The notes: generated by a model from the letters alone, not told the origin. A stretch of DNA of 64,000 nucleotides from Halomonas sp. HAL1 (GCF_030544485.1 NZ_CP130610.1:62001-126000); one strand, 5' to 3'. Shown: positions 51,347 through 61,020, numbered from the stretch's first letter. A program made the numbers and translations.

Positions 51347-54292
51347 TTAACGATCGGCGTCAACGGTGATAATTACCCGCACGGAATCCAGACGTAGGCG
51401 GGTATTTTCAATCGCTTCGCTGAGCGCCTTACGCTCATCTTTCAGCGCGTCGATTTCAGCGCCGCGCACCGCCGGGTTGTGCTCGGCCAGCGCGGTCAAA
51501 CGGGCAATTTCTGTGTCCAATTGCGCACGCATGCGCGCTTCAGCATTTTCGACAATGCTGGGCAGCTGGCGCTCGGCTTCGCCTTCCCCTTGAGTGAGCA
51601 GTTCACGCAGTTGGTCATGGCGGCTCTTGATCAGATCGCGCGCCAGGGATTTATTCACCTTCTGCAGGTTCTTGCCCAAACCGGTGAAGGAGATCTTGCT
51701 GGTCAGGTTGGCGCCGGATTCATCCAGCAGCAGGCGCACCGCGGTGGGTGGCAAGAAGCGGTTAAGATGCAGCTTCTTGGGCGCCGGGCAGTGGGTGCGG
51801 AACACCAGTTCGGCCATCAATCGACCACTGGGAATGGCGTCGTGGCGCAGTAGCGCCAGCGCCGAGTTGCCCATGGTGCCATCCAACACGCGGCCCATCA
51901 TTTCCCGCAGCAGCGGGTGTTCCCAAGAGAGCCGCTGCACATCGTCGCGGACCAGTGCTTGGGCGCGGCTGTACGTGGCGGTAAAGCCCTCTTCGCCTTT
52001 AACCAGACCCGGCAGGCCATCCAGCATATGTTGGCTGGGCTGCAGGTGCATCAAGCCCTTGCCGATTTCCTGGCTCTCCACGCCGAAAATATCCAGCGCC
52101 CGTTCAAGGTAGCGCGGCAATGCGGCGTCTTCGTCAAGTTCGCGCACTGCATCGATGACCTGCTGAGCGCGGGCAGGGCGGCAGGCGTTGAGTTCCAGCA
52201 GCCGGTTGCGGCCCGCATCGTGTTCCGCCAGTTTGGCGCTAAACATCGTGCGGGTTTCGGCGATAATCTCATCAAGCGCTTCATCATCCAGCAGGGCGTC
52301 AGCCAGGGCGTCACCAAAGGCATCAAACAGCTCGTTGCCGACTCCATGCGGGGCGCTGAACGCATCCATACCTTCGTTATACCAGCGCAGCAGACGCTCG
52401 CCGGGGCTGCCCTCAAAGGTAGGAATATGCAGCTCAATAGCGTGGAGTTGGCCGATGCGATCCAAGCGGCCAATACGCTGTTCGAGCTGATCCGGGTGCT
52501 GGGGCATATCGAACATGACTAGGTGACGGCAGAACTGGAAGTTGCGCCCCTCAGAGCCAATTTCCGAGCACACCAGCACCTGAACGCCTCCATCTTCATC
52601 CGCAAACGCCGCTGCCGCGCGGTCACGCTCTATCAAGGAGAGGTCTTCGTGGAACACCGGCGCATGGTAGCCGCCCAGCACCCGCAGCCCTTCAGCAAGG
52701 CCTTCGGCGGTTTCCCGGTGGTGGGCAATGACCAGGACTTTTTCGTTGGCGAAGCCGCTCTCGCTGTCGTCGCTGAGCTTTTCCAGCAGCCAGTTAACGC
52801 GCGGGTCGATGTGCCACCAGTCTTCGCTATTGAGCGGGTCATTGCTGAGCTCGCGGTAGGCTGCATCGGGATAGATCAGCACATCGGGGTGATCCATGCC
52901 GGTCTCAATCAACAGCTCATCAAGATAATCCTCGTCGCGCTCTAAGCGGCGCACTACGCGACGGTAGGCCGAAGGCAATGCTAACGGCGCGAGGTTTAAG
53001 CGCCGTTCCGGAAAGCCGCCTACGTGGCGGCGGCTGTTGCGGAACATCACGCGCCCCGTGCCGTGGCGATCCAGCAGCGCTTCACTGAGCTGGGCTCGAG
53101 CGGCGTCCTGCTGCGCTTTGCTAGCTTCTTCGTTACATAGCGTGGCCAGCAGCGCCTGGCTGTCGCGGTCATCGGCTACCGCAGAGACGTGAGCGCTCGC
53201 ATCAGAGTTGCCGGGCAGAGCCTCCAAGGCATCGATGGCGCGTGCGACTTCGGTGTAGTGGCTCTCTTCGGCTTTGAAGCGCTCCAGGTCGTGGTAGCGC
53301 TCGCTATCCAGCAACCGCAGGCGGGCAAAGTGGCTCTTGATGCCCATCTGTTCCGGAGTAGCGGTGAGCAGGAGCAGGCCGGGAATCACCGCCGAGAGCT
53401 GTTCGACGCACCGGTAGCCGGGCCCGCTGCCCTCTTCACTCCAGTCGAGATGGTGCGCTTCGTCGACGATCAGCAGGTCGAACTGGCTGGCCAACGCCTG
53501 CTCCTGGCGTTGCGGGTTGGCGAACAGCCAGCCCTGGCTGGCTAGCACAAGCTGCGCGCTCTCAAAGGGGTTGTAGCTGCCGTGGGCTTGGCTTTGGGTT
53601 TCATCTAACAGCGTGACATTAAGCGAGAAGCGGCGCAGTAACTCGACCAGCCATTGATGCGTGAGGCTGTCGGGGACCAGAATCAGCGCGCGTTCAACGC
53701 GGCCATTGAGCAGCAGGCGGTGCAGAATCAGGCCGGCTTCGATGGTTTTACCCAGGCCCACTTCGTCCGCGAGCAGTACGCGGGGCGCATGGCGGTTGGC
53801 GACTTCATTGGCAATGTAGAGCTGGTGAGGTATCAGGTCGATACGCGGCCCGGAAAAGCCCAGCGCGCTGTGCTGCTCGATACGCTGATAGTGGTGCAGG
53901 GTACGAAAGCGCAAATCAAACCAGTCGTTGCGATCGACCTGGCCGGTCAGCAGACGGTCGCGGGCCTGGTCGAACTGCATGGTATCGGCGAGTTTAGCCT
54001 CGGGCAGCTCGCGCAGATTGCCTTCCTTGTCTTCACCGATATAGGTGATCAGGCCGTCGGACTCTTTGCTGTCATCGACAACGATCTGCCAGCCGTCAGC
54101 GGAGAGCACGCGGTCGCCGCTGCCGAACATAACGCGGGTGAGCGGGGCCTGGCGGGTATTGTAGGTACGGGTTTCCTGACTGGCACTGAACAAAATGGTA
54201 ACGCTACGGGCGTCGCAGTTAAGCACGGTGCCGAGCCCAAGCTCAGCTTCACCGTCGCTAATCCAGCGTTGGCCGGGAGAAAAATCGCTCAT
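51347..54292 (-). CDS. rapA: RNA polymerase-associated helicase-like protein RapA
   Basis: Swi2/Snf2 ATPase that binds core RNA polymerase and promotes recycling. 981 aa (E. coli 968). N-terminal Tudor-like domain (FSPGQRWISDGEAELGLG), ATPase core with Walker A DEVGLGKT at about 176-183 and DEAH at 277-280, helicase C lobe with SEIGSEGRNFQFC and QRIGRLDRIGQ, then a RapA-specific C-terminal region with basic and coiled segments. Its ATG is at 54292. It stands alone, convergent with the epimerase gene. Confidence 0.96.
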   Translation of the reverse strand: MSDFSPGQRWISDGEAELGLGTVLNCDARSVTILFSASQETRTYNTRQAPLTRVMFGSGDRVLSADGWQIVVDDSKESDGLITYIGEDKEGNLRELPEAKLADTMQFDQARDRLLTGQVDRNDWFDLRFRTLHHYQRIEQHSALGFSGPRIDLIPHQLYIANEVANRHAPRVLLADEVGLGKTIEAGLILHRLLLNGRVERALILVPDSLTHQWLVELLRRFSLNVTLLDETQSQAHGSYNPFESAQLVLASQGWLFANPQRQEQALASQFDLLIVDEAHHLDWSEEGSGPGYRCVEQLSAVIPGLLLLTATPEQMGIKSHFARLRLLDSERYHDLERFKAEESHYTEVARAIDALEALPGNSDASAHVSAVADDRDSQALLATLCNEEASKAQQDAARAQLSEALLDRHGTGRVMFRNSRRHVGGFPERRLNLAPLALPSAYRRVVRRLERDEDYLDELLIETGMDHPDVLIYPDAAYRELSNDPLNSEDWWHIDPRVNWLLEKLSDDSESGFANEKVLVIAHHRETAEGLAEGLRVLGGYHAPVFHEDLSLIERDRAAAAFADEDGGVQVLVCSEIGSEGRNFQFCRHLVMFDMPQHPDQLEQRIGRLDRIGQLHAIELHIPTFEGSPGERLLRWYNEGMDAFSAPHGVGNELFDAFGDALADALLDDEALDEIIAETRTMFSAKLAEHDAGRNRLLELNACRPARAQQVIDAVRELDEDAALPRYLERALDIFGVESQEIGKGLMHLQPSQHMLDGLPGLVKGEEGFTATYSRAQALVRDDVQRLSWEHPLLREMMGRVLDGTMGNSALALLRHDAIPSGRLMAELVFRTHCPAPKKLHLNRFLPPTAVRLLLDESGANLTSKISFTGLGKNLQKVNKSLARDLIKSRHDQLRELLTQGEGEAERQLPSIVENAEARMRAQLDTEIARLTALAEHNPAVRGAEIDALKDERKALSEAIENTRLRLDSVRVIITVDADR

Positions 54293-54405
54293 GATGCCTC
54301 GGAGGAGTCTGCAAAACGGGTCGTCTGCCGCCGGAGGGGAGCACCGGCGGCAACAGGGCGGGGGATTCTAACGCAAAGCAGCGGGGGGATTAAGGTGTAT
54401 CGGCA

Positions 54406-55209
54406 TCAATCTTTTAACCAGCCATCCAGATGGGCGCGAGTAAGCTCGCCAACGTGGACATCCAGGGTGTTGCCCTGGCCGTCAAACAGCACGGTGGTGG
54501 GCAATCCCGGAGCTTGAAAAAGCGCCATCAGCTGCTGGCTGGGGTCACGCAGGGCATAGCGAAATTCAAGCTGCTGCTCATCCAAATAGCGCACCATGGG
54601 CAACAGGTCTTCACCTTGATTGGCGACCACCACGTTCACGCCATCGCGCTGGGCGGCCTCCTCAAGCAGCGGCATTTCGCGCAGGCAGGGGGGGCACCAA
54701 GTCGCCCACAGGTTGACGATGATCAGGTCAGCATCTTCGGTTAGCGACGGCAGATGCACTTGGTTACCCTCCACATCCTCCAGGGTGACCTCAGGTAGGG
54801 CGTCAACCGCAAAGTCATTGCCCAGGGGGGCCAGGGTGACTAGCACCAGCCACAGACTGGAGGCGGCGACTAGCATTGCCATTGCACCGCCCATCGCCAA
54901 TAACCGCGCCCGCAGCGTCCAGGCCGTCCATACCAAGCCTGTCGCCATGCCCCAAAGGCCGTGGTAGCCGGGTTGCCAGACTTTGAGCGCTTCAAGTGGG
55001 GCGGCGCTATAGCTATTCAGGTTAAGCATAAGGTGGCCCACCCGGGCGCCGACTAACCAAACAATGATAAGCCCGGTAAACCAGCGCTGCTGGTCACGCC
55101 GGGGAAGGCCTAGCAGTAACCGTGCACAGAGTAGCAACAGCAGCGCGCAGCCGATGGCATAAAGACGCGGTAATGAAATCAGCAGTGGGCCGAGAGCGAT
55201 GGCATTCAT
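54406..55209 (-). CDS. TlpA-like thioredoxin-fold protein with membrane domain
   Basis: 267 aa. The first half has four or five hydrophobic helices (about 8-34, 43-65, 85-102, 106-130); the second half is a periplasmic-type thioredoxin domain with WATWCPPCLRE (CPPC 172-175) and the cis-proline loop GLPTTVLFD. It probably reduces or isomerises disulfides at the inner-membrane surface. The N-terminal part resembles membrane modules seen fused to TlpA-like redoxins; whether it passes electrons is unknown. ATG 55209 is preferred over GTG 55233. It is divergent from the small membrane protein gene. Confidence 0.82.
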   Translation of the reverse strand: MNAIALGPLLISLPRLYAIGCALLLLLCARLLLGLPRRDQQRWFTGLIIVWLVGARVGHLMLNLNSYSAAPLEALKVWQPGYHGLWGMATGLVWTAWTLRARLLAMGGAMAMLVAASSLWLVLVTLAPLGNDFAVDALPEVTLEDVEGNQVHLPSLTEDADLIIVNLWATWCPPCLREMPLLEEAAQRDGVNVVVANQGEDLLPMVRYLDEQQLEFRYALRDPSQQLMALFQAPGLPTTVLFDGQGNTLDVHVGELTRAHLDGWLKD

Positions 55210-55274
55210 GATTTTCTCGTGAAGCAGGTACACTGGCAGACCATACCATGCGAGCTACAAATTACGGAGACGTT

Positions 55275-55520
55275 ATGCCCCCACCCGCTTTTGATAGGCT
55301 GCGCGCGCTAGCGATCGGCTCCCAGGCGATTGGCTTAATGCTGATAATTACGTTGGAAACGGTGATGGATAACGCCGCCCGCCCCTGGCAGGGTTGGGTG
55401 TTGGCTGCGATGCTGGTTACCGCGTTAACGATTGCGCTGGTGCGGCTTTATCGCCACAAACGCCTTCAAAAGCAGCTTGCTGAACGCAGGCGATTTCTAG
55501 AGGAAGACGACGAGCGTTAG
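55275..55520 (+). CDS. Small two-helix membrane protein of unknown function
   Basis: 81 aa: two hydrophobic segments (about 13-30 and 42-59) and a charged C-terminal tail (RHKRLQKQLAERRRFLEEDDER) likely helical and cytosolic. No family recognised. ATG 55275 follows ttacggagacgtt, a clear ribosome site; an upstream in-frame ATG at 55248 lacks one. It is divergent from the TlpA-like gene with 65 bases between start codons. Confidence 0.65.
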   Translation: MPPPAFDRLRALAIGSQAIGLMLIITLETVMDNAARPWQGWVLAAMLVTALTIALVRLYRHKRLQKQLAERRRFLEEDDER

Positions 55521-55639
55521 AAAGCGTTGCTTGTGTTTTTGGCGTTCCAGTTCCAGATTAATAGCAGCCTTAGTGATTGATCGCTGAGGCATACTAAAAA
55601 AATGCATCATCTCTTACGACACTGGGAGCGACAAATAAT

Positions 55640-56848
55640 ATGATCAATAAGCGCGCATTAGCCACAGCTGTGGCGGCCTCCACCCTGGCAATGACGGGAT
55701 TCGCACAGGCAGAGGTCAAAGTTGGCTTCTTGGGCGGCTTTACCGGGGGAATCGAAAGTTTAACGCCATCGATTTTTGCAGGGGCGCAGCTAGCCGTTGA
55801 ACAGGTCAATGAGCAGGGCGGTATTCTAGATGGCCAAACGTTGGAGATGCCGTCCGGCGATACCACCTGTTCGGATGCATCGGCCGCTTCAAACGCCGCT
55901 GACCGGATGGTGAACTCTGAAAATGTGACGGCGATTGTGGGTGCCCTATGTACGGGTGCAACTATTGCTGCAGCCAACAACGCGGCCATTCCCGGTGGCG
56001 TATTGATGGTATCGCCTGCCTCTACGGCGCCTGCCGTATCAGAACTGGACGATAACGATCTGGTGTTCCGCACCGTACCGTCAGACGCTTTCCAGGGGGA
56101 AATGCTCGCTAAGCTGCTGCTCGAAAAAGGCATTGATGAAGTCGCCGTTACCTACGTGAATAACGACTACGGACAAGGGCTTTCTGACGCCTTTAGCGCT
56201 GCATTTGAGTCGGGTGGTGGTGAGATTACTGAGAACCTTGCCCACGAAGATAACCGCGCGGATTATCGTTCTGAGTTAGGCTCGCTTTCAGTGAGCGGCG
56301 TTGAAACACTGGTAGTGTTGGCTTATGCCGATACGTCGGGTCAAACGGTACTGCGTCAAGCCTATGAAAGCGGCATGTTTACCCAGTACGTAGGCGCTGA
56401 CGGAATGGTCGGCGATAGCCTGATTGAAGCCATCGGTGCGGACGTGCTGGACGGTATGATCGCCACGCGCCCCGGCAGTCCTGACCTGCCCGGCACCGAT
56501 ATTTTTATCGAAGCCGCCGAAGCTGCTGAGCTGGATCCCAGTGCCGTGTTCGCCGCCCAGGCTTACGATGCTGCTTTCCTGATCGCGTTGGCGATTGAGC
56601 AAAACGGTAGTGCTGACCGTGAAGGTCTTTCTGAAGCGCTGCGCAGCGTCGCCACTGCCCCCGGTGAGGTCATTCTGCCCGGCGAATGGGAGAAGGCGGT
56701 TGAGTTGATCGCCGCGGGTACCGACATCAACTACGAAGGCGCGTCTGGTTCACATGAGTTTGACGATAACGGTGATGTACCGGGCGTGGTGGTAGAAATG
56801 GCTGTAGAAGACGGCACCTTTACCAGTAAAGGTCAGGTTGATCTTTAA
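55640..56848 (+). CDS. livK: Liv-type ABC transporter substrate-binding protein
   Basis: Periplasmic binding protein for branched-chain amino acids or related amides, type I fold. 402 aa; Sec signal peptide 1-24 (cut after AQA). Mature part: VGFLGGFTGGIESLTPSIFAGAQLAVEQVN, ENVTAIVGALCTGAT, ASTAPAVSELDDNDLVFRTVPSD, YVNNDYGQGL. Two cysteines (TTCSDAS and ALCTG) could pair, as in Liv proteins. GGGAG lies before the ATG. The permease and ATPase genes run towards it on the opposite strand, so it has its own promoter. The ligand is not certain. Confidence 0.9.
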   Translation: MINKRALATAVAASTLAMTGFAQAEVKVGFLGGFTGGIESLTPSIFAGAQLAVEQVNEQGGILDGQTLEMPSGDTTCSDASAASNAADRMVNSENVTAIVGALCTGATIAAANNAAIPGGVLMVSPASTAPAVSELDDNDLVFRTVPSDAFQGEMLAKLLLEKGIDEVAVTYVNNDYGQGLSDAFSAAFESGGGEITENLAHEDNRADYRSELGSLSVSGVETLVVLAYADTSGQTVLRQAYESGMFTQYVGADGMVGDSLIEAIGADVLDGMIATRPGSPDLPGTDIFIEAAEAAELDPSAVFAAQAYDAAFLIALAIEQNGSADREGLSEALRSVATAPGEVILPGEWEKAVELIAAGTDINYEGASGSHEFDDNGDVPGVVVEMAVEDGTFTSKGQVDL

Positions 56849-56865
56849 TTTTTAGGCTTAGTATG

Positions 56866-56904
56866 AAAAGAATGCTCGGCTGGTTTCAGCCGGGCATTCT
56901 TATT
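56866..56904 (+). terminator. Terminator of the binding-protein gene
   Basis: AAGAATGC-CGGCTG / CAGCCG-GCATTCTT stem with one bulged pair and a gttt loop, followed by tattgttg. It may also work on the opposite strand. Confidence 0.7.
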
Positions 56905-56936
56905 GTTGGGTTATCGTAGTTGGCAATCTGCACGCC

Positions 56937-57039
56937 ACCGTGCTGAGGGCAGGTTTCCGCGAGGGCGCTGTGAACCCATCCGTGGGCGCTACTTTTGTCA
57001 TCCATGACAAAAGACCCTCGCTTCAATCTGCCCTCACAC
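56937..57039. repeat. Nested inverted-repeat element, possible REP/MITE-like unit
   Basis: GAGGGCAG (56945) pairs with CTGCCCTC (57028); inside it GCGAGGG (56959) pairs with CCCTCGC (57015); inside that lie two hairpins, CCCA-tccg-TGGG (56975-56986) and TTTTGTCA-tcca-TGACAAAA (56993-57012). Together they make a cruciform-like branched structure between convergent genes. No coding capacity. I saw no second copy in this window. Confidence 0.6.
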
Positions 57040-57106
57040 TCGGTATCGAGAGTTTTTGAAAGGCCGTCATTAGCCCTGTTTTTATATGGGTCAGCATTTG
57101 AGAGGA

Positions 57107-58432
57107 TCAGCTATGGCTTTTGACTTTCTCAGGCAGCAGCCCTTTGGGCGCAAAACGCAGCACCATGGTAATTAGCAAGCCAATCACCAGTACCCGTGCC
57201 TGCAAGGCGCGGCTATCCATGTTGCTTGGGGCGTCCCAACCAAGCGTGCCCTCCCCAAACGCCACGGCTAGCTGCATCAAAAATAGCGCCAGCGGCTCAG
57301 ACATAATCCAGATGATGTACACCGCCACCGCGCCGAAAATAGTGCCCAGGTTGTTGCCCGGCCCGCCAAGAATCACCATCACCAGCACCAAGAAGGTATG
57401 GTTGAGCGGCAAATAGCCCTGAGGGTCAAAGAGGCTATTAAAAGTGCCCAGTATGCCACCGCCCAAGCCCATCAGAATGCAGCCCAGTACGAAAATCTCC
57501 AGGCGACGCTTGTTGATATCTTTGCCCATGGCGGCAGCGGACACTTCGTTATCACGAATCGCCCGAATCATACGGCCCCATGGGGCGTTGTAAGCGCGAT
57601 TAAGCAGAAAGAAGATCACCGCAATGATCACCGCTGTAAACGAAAGGTAGATGGCGCGGGAGAGCGTAAACCCCAGTTCAGCAGGCCCAGGCGTTGGCCA
57701 GGGTAACGGAGACACCGTGGCGGTGCCGCGGGTCAGCCAGTCGGAGTTCTTTAAAAACGCCTTGATGATCTCAGCAATGCCGAGGGTGGCAATGGCCAGA
57801 TAATCGCTGCGTAAGCCCAGGCAGATATGGCCAATAAAGTAACCGACGCCACCGGCTAGCGCGCCACCCACAATCCAGCCGGTCCAGGGCGGTAAGCCTA
57901 GCCCGCCGACAAAGCCTGCCTGGCTCTCAATCGCATCAGTGACTTCACGTAGCTGGCTAATCACCGCGAGATAAAGCACAAGGCCTAACATGACTACGAT
58001 AAACGTACGTAGGGGCTTGGGCATGCCCAGGCGATCCAGTTTGCTGACTGCGATAATCAGCAGAATGGCGGCAACACCATACAACAGCACACGGCCTAGT
58101 TCGCCGGGTAACGCGGTGCCCCAGAAGGCCTCGTTAACCGGAACGCTGAAGAGCATCGCACAGAAGCCGCCTAGGGCGACAAACCCCATCACCCCGGCAT
58201 TGAACTGCCCGGCATAGCCCCACTGAATGGTTAATCCCAACGCGAGGATGGCATAACAAGCGGCTTCAACGAGCATTCGCGTGCTATACGCTGCGCCCAT
58301 GAGGGCATAAACCGACAGAATGGCCGCCAGCAACACGCCAAACAGGATTAACTCACGCAGCGGAAACCGGCGAGCTGGCGTTGCGTCTTGGGGCGTGTAG
58401 GCAGGGTTGCGTGTTTTAGCTGAATGGCTCAT
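57107..58432 (-). CDS. livM: Liv-type ABC transporter permease LivM
   Basis: Inner-membrane permease, 441 aa. About ten helices in the C-terminal LivM domain, with the EAA-like loop RAIRDNEVSAAAMGKDINKRRLEIFVLG and GLRSDYLAIATLGIAEI as family blocks; the N-terminal 130 residues include the TIQWGYAGQFNAGVMGF signature. ATG 58432 shares one base with the livH stop (TAATG), so translation is coupled; the frame open to 58471 is not used. Last gene of the livG-livF-livH-livM operon. Confidence 0.93.
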   Translation of the reverse strand: MSHSAKTRNPAYTPQDATPARRFPLRELILFGVLLAAILSVYALMGAAYSTRMLVEAACYAILALGLTIQWGYAGQFNAGVMGFVALGGFCAMLFSVPVNEAFWGTALPGELGRVLLYGVAAILLIIAVSKLDRLGMPKPLRTFIVVMLGLVLYLAVISQLREVTDAIESQAGFVGGLGLPPWTGWIVGGALAGGVGYFIGHICLGLRSDYLAIATLGIAEIIKAFLKNSDWLTRGTATVSPLPWPTPGPAELGFTLSRAIYLSFTAVIIAVIFFLLNRAYNAPWGRMIRAIRDNEVSAAAMGKDINKRRLEIFVLGCILMGLGGGILGTFNSLFDPQGYLPLNHTFLVLVMVILGGPGNNLGTIFGAVAVYIIWIMSEPLALFLMQLAVAFGEGTLGWDAPSNMDSRALQARVLVIGLLITMVLRFAPKGLLPEKVKSHS

Positions 58433-59436
58433 TAGATCACCTTGCCCTTGAACAATCCGGTGGGGCGCCACACCAGAATGGCTATCAGAATGAAAAACGG
58501 CACTACAATCTTATACTCCGTGCCCACAAAGGCGAGATTTGACGGCAGCTCCAACCACGCGGGGAAGCTTTCCTGGAAGGGGCGAAGTAGAACGTTCCAG
58601 TTGAACACCGCCAGTGTCTCGGCAAAACCGACCACAAAGCCACCCGCAATGGCGCCGTAAGGGTGGCCAACACCACCGACAATGGCGGCGGCAAAAATAG
58701 GCAGCAGCAGGAAGAAGCTCAAGTCGGGCTTGAAGGTGACGTCCAGGGAAAGCAGCGTACCAGCAATGGCGGCTAGCGCTCCTGCAATCATCCAGGTCAC
58801 CGCCACAATGGTATTGGTGTTAATGCCCGATGCCTGGGCCAGTTCAGGATTATCCGACATGGCGCGCATCGCCTTACCCAACCGCGAACGGTTAAGGAAA
58901 AGGTGGAGTGCGACGACAGCAACGATGGTAATCACAAACAGATAAATCTGCGGTTCGGTGATTACAATCGGCGCGCGGGCGCCCTCGAAGGGCAGCGCAA
59001 GGCGAAAGATCTCTTTACGGTCGTCCACATAGAGGCTCTGCCCACCGGTACCGGAAAACAGGCGGATCAGTCCCTGCAAAATCAACGTCACACCTAGCGA
59101 GCCAATCACCAGCACAATGGGCTTGACCCCATGAGCACGCAATGGCTTATAAAAGGTTTTGTCGATCCCCACGGCCAAGGCGGCGGTGAGCAGCATTGCC
59201 AGCGGCAGCATCAACACCGCGGTAGGCACGCCAAGGCTGGCGCCTGCCGCCGGGAACAGCGTGGTGAGCAGTAGCACCATAAAGGCACCAAAGGTCATCA
59301 TGTCGGCATGGGCAAAGTGGGCAAAGCGCATGATGCTAAAAATTAGCGTTACCCCAATCGCGCCAATGGCGTAAATGGAGCCGCTCACGCTGCCCGAAAT
59401 CACCACATTATTAATGAAAAAAGCCAGTTCGTTCAC
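58432..59436 (-). CDS. livH: Liv-type ABC transporter permease LivH
   Basis: Inner-membrane permease of 334 aa with about eight helices. Family blocks: GSIYAIGAIGVTLIFSIMRFAHFAHAD near the N-terminus, the EAA-like RAMSDNPELAQASGIN and FAAAIVGGVGHPYGAIAGG. The start is GTG 59436 with CAGGGAG upstream; the frame extends to 59544 through the livF gene end and is rejected. It begins 16 bases after livF. Confidence 0.92.
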   Translation of the reverse strand: MNELAFFINNVVISGSVSGSIYAIGAIGVTLIFSIMRFAHFAHADMMTFGAFMVLLLTTLFPAAGASLGVPTAVLMLPLAMLLTAALAVGIDKTFYKPLRAHGVKPIVLVIGSLGVTLILQGLIRLFSGTGGQSLYVDDRKEIFRLALPFEGARAPIVITEPQIYLFVITIVAVVALHLFLNRSRLGKAMRAMSDNPELAQASGINTNTIVAVTWMIAGALAAIAGTLLSLDVTFKPDLSFFLLLPIFAAAIVGGVGHPYGAIAGGFVVGFAETLAVFNWNVLLRPFQESFPAWLELPSNLAFVGTEYKIVVPFFILIAILVWRPTGLFKGKVI

Positions 59437-59452
59437 ACGTTTCTCCCTGGGG

Positions 59453-60172
59453 CTAACCGCCCAAAAAGCTTTTGGCGACGTCTGGGTCGGCGAGTAACGC
59501 AGCCCCAGTATCGGTAAAGCGGTTTTGGCCAGCGGCCAGCACAAAGCCCTTATCGGCGATCGCTAGCGCCTGCTTGGCGTTCTGTTCCACCATCAAAATA
59601 CCCACGCCAGCGGCGTTGATCTGTTTGACGCGGTCAAAGATTTCATTCATGTAGAGTGGCGATAGCCCCGCGGTGGGCTCATCGAGCAACAGCAGGCTTG
59701 GCTCGGCCATTAAGGCGCGCCCCATAGCGACCATCTGACGCTGCCCACCGGAGAGCTCACCGGCAGGCTGGCGGCGTTTTTCATAAAGCGGTGGGAAAAA
59801 CTCATACACCTGAGCCAGCATGCGCTTAACGTTCTGCGGCTTTAAAAAGGCGCCCATCTCCAGGTTTTCCTGCACCGAAAGGCTCGGGAAAACGTTCTTC
59901 TCTTGGGGGACAAAACCCATGCCACGTTGCACCAACTGGTTAGGGGGCAAGTTCTGGATCGGCTGACCATTAAGCAGTATCTCGCCCTGACTGACATGCA
60001 GTAGACCAAAGATCGCTTTTAGCATGGTGGACTTGCCAGCGCCGTTGGGGCCAACGATGACACCGACCTCGTCGGCCTCCAGCGTCATGTTAACCCCGTT
60101 AAGAATGTTCATACCGCCATAGCCGCCGTGCACATCGCGCGCGTCGATTAATGGCCTGGTTGTTGATGACAT
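59453..60172 (-). CDS. livF: Liv-type ABC transporter ATPase LivF
   Basis: ATP-binding subunit, 239 aa. Walker A GPNGAGKST at 41-49, signature LSGGQRQMVAMGRALM, Walker B LLLLDEPTAGLSP and the switch His replaced by the usual MVEQN of LivF. Start ATG 60172; a TTG two codons earlier is less likely. 77 bases separate it from livG, with no terminator. It works as a heterodimer with LivG on the LivHM permease. Confidence 0.93.
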   Translation of the reverse strand: MSSTTRPLIDARDVHGGYGGMNILNGVNMTLEADEVGVIVGPNGAGKSTMLKAIFGLLHVSQGEILLNGQPIQNLPPNQLVQRGMGFVPQEKNVFPSLSVQENLEMGAFLKPQNVKRMLAQVYEFFPPLYEKRRQPAGELSGGQRQMVAMGRALMAEPSLLLLDEPTAGLSPLYMNEIFDRVKQINAAGVGILMVEQNAKQALAIADKGFVLAAGQNRFTDTGAALLADPDVAKSFLGG

Positions 60173-60249
60173 AAGCAAAGTTTCTCAGCAAGGTCGCTGA
60201 CGTAAAGCGACATCATTGTAGTCATTGGTGGGTAGCGAAAAGGTCACCC

Positions 60250-61020
60250 TTAAGCGGCATCGGTGCCAAAGTAGGCCTCAATCACCTCGGGGTTGTTCTG
60301 GATCTCGTTGATATGCCCTTCCACCATTACGCTGCCCTGGGCGAGCACGATCACCGGGTCGCAGAGCCGGGCGATCATCTCCATATCGTGTTCGATCACT
60401 AAAAAGGTGTAACCCATCTCGCGGTTGAGCCGCTCAATATTACCTATCAAGTCGCCCAGCAGGGTGCGGTTCACCCCGGCGGCGATCTCGTCAAGCAGCA
60501 CTACCTTGGCATCCGTCATCATGGTGCGGCCAAGCTCTAAAAGCTTTTTCTGCCCGCCGGATAAATTGCCCGCCAACTCATTACGCACGTGATGTAGCCC
60601 GACGAAATCAATTACCTCTAGCGCTCGGCGACGTACCTCGGCTTCTTCCCGGCGTACCTTGCCAGGCTTTAGCCAAGCGCTGAAAAGGTCTTCACCGGCT
60701 TGCTTGGGCGGTACCATCATCAGGTTTTCCAGCGCGCTCATCTGGCTGAATTCGTGGGCGATCTGGAAGGTACGCAGTAAGCCTCTATGAAACCGTTGGT
60801 CGGCGCTGAGCGCGGTAATGTCTTCTCCATCAAGCAGAACGTGACCGCTGTCGGGGGCCAGGGAGCCGGCAATAAGATTGAACAGGGTTGATTTGCCTGC
60901 GCCATTGGGGCCGATCATGCCGGTAATTGACCCCTTTTCCACCTGAATGGAGCAGTCGTTAATCACCTGTAAGCCGCCGAACGCTTTGTTGACTCGCTGT
61001 ACATCAATAAGAGGGTTCAT
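60250..61020 (-). CDS. livG: Liv-type ABC transporter ATPase LivG
   Basis: ATP-binding subunit, 256 aa. Walker A GPNGAGKST at 37-45, Q-loop region RTFQIAHEF, signature LSGGQKKLLELGRTMM, Walker B VVLLDEIAAGVN and switch VIEHDMEM. LivG-type insertion after the Q-loop. Notably it reads DEIAAGVN where many LivG have DEPAAGLN, a family variation. The ATG follows gtggagacacc. It comes after the SNF gene with a stem-loop between. Confidence 0.93.
   Translation of the reverse strand: MNPLIDVQRVNKAFGGLQVINDCSIQVEKGSITGMIGPNGAGKSTLFNLIAGSLAPDSGHVLLDGEDITALSADQRFHRGLLRTFQIAHEFSQMSALENLMMVPPKQAGEDLFSAWLKPGKVRREEAEVRRRALEVIDFVGLHHVRNELAGNLSGGQKKLLELGRTMMTDAKVVLLDEIAAGVNRTLLGDLIGNIERLNREMGYTFLVIEHDMEMIARLCDPVIVLAQGSVMVEGHINEIQNNPEVIEAYFGTDAA

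Noticed and set aside
53654-54517. 287-codon plus-strand frame antisense to rapA
   Set aside because: Mirrors the strongly supported rapA frame, and codon pattern is that of a GC-rich antisense shadow.
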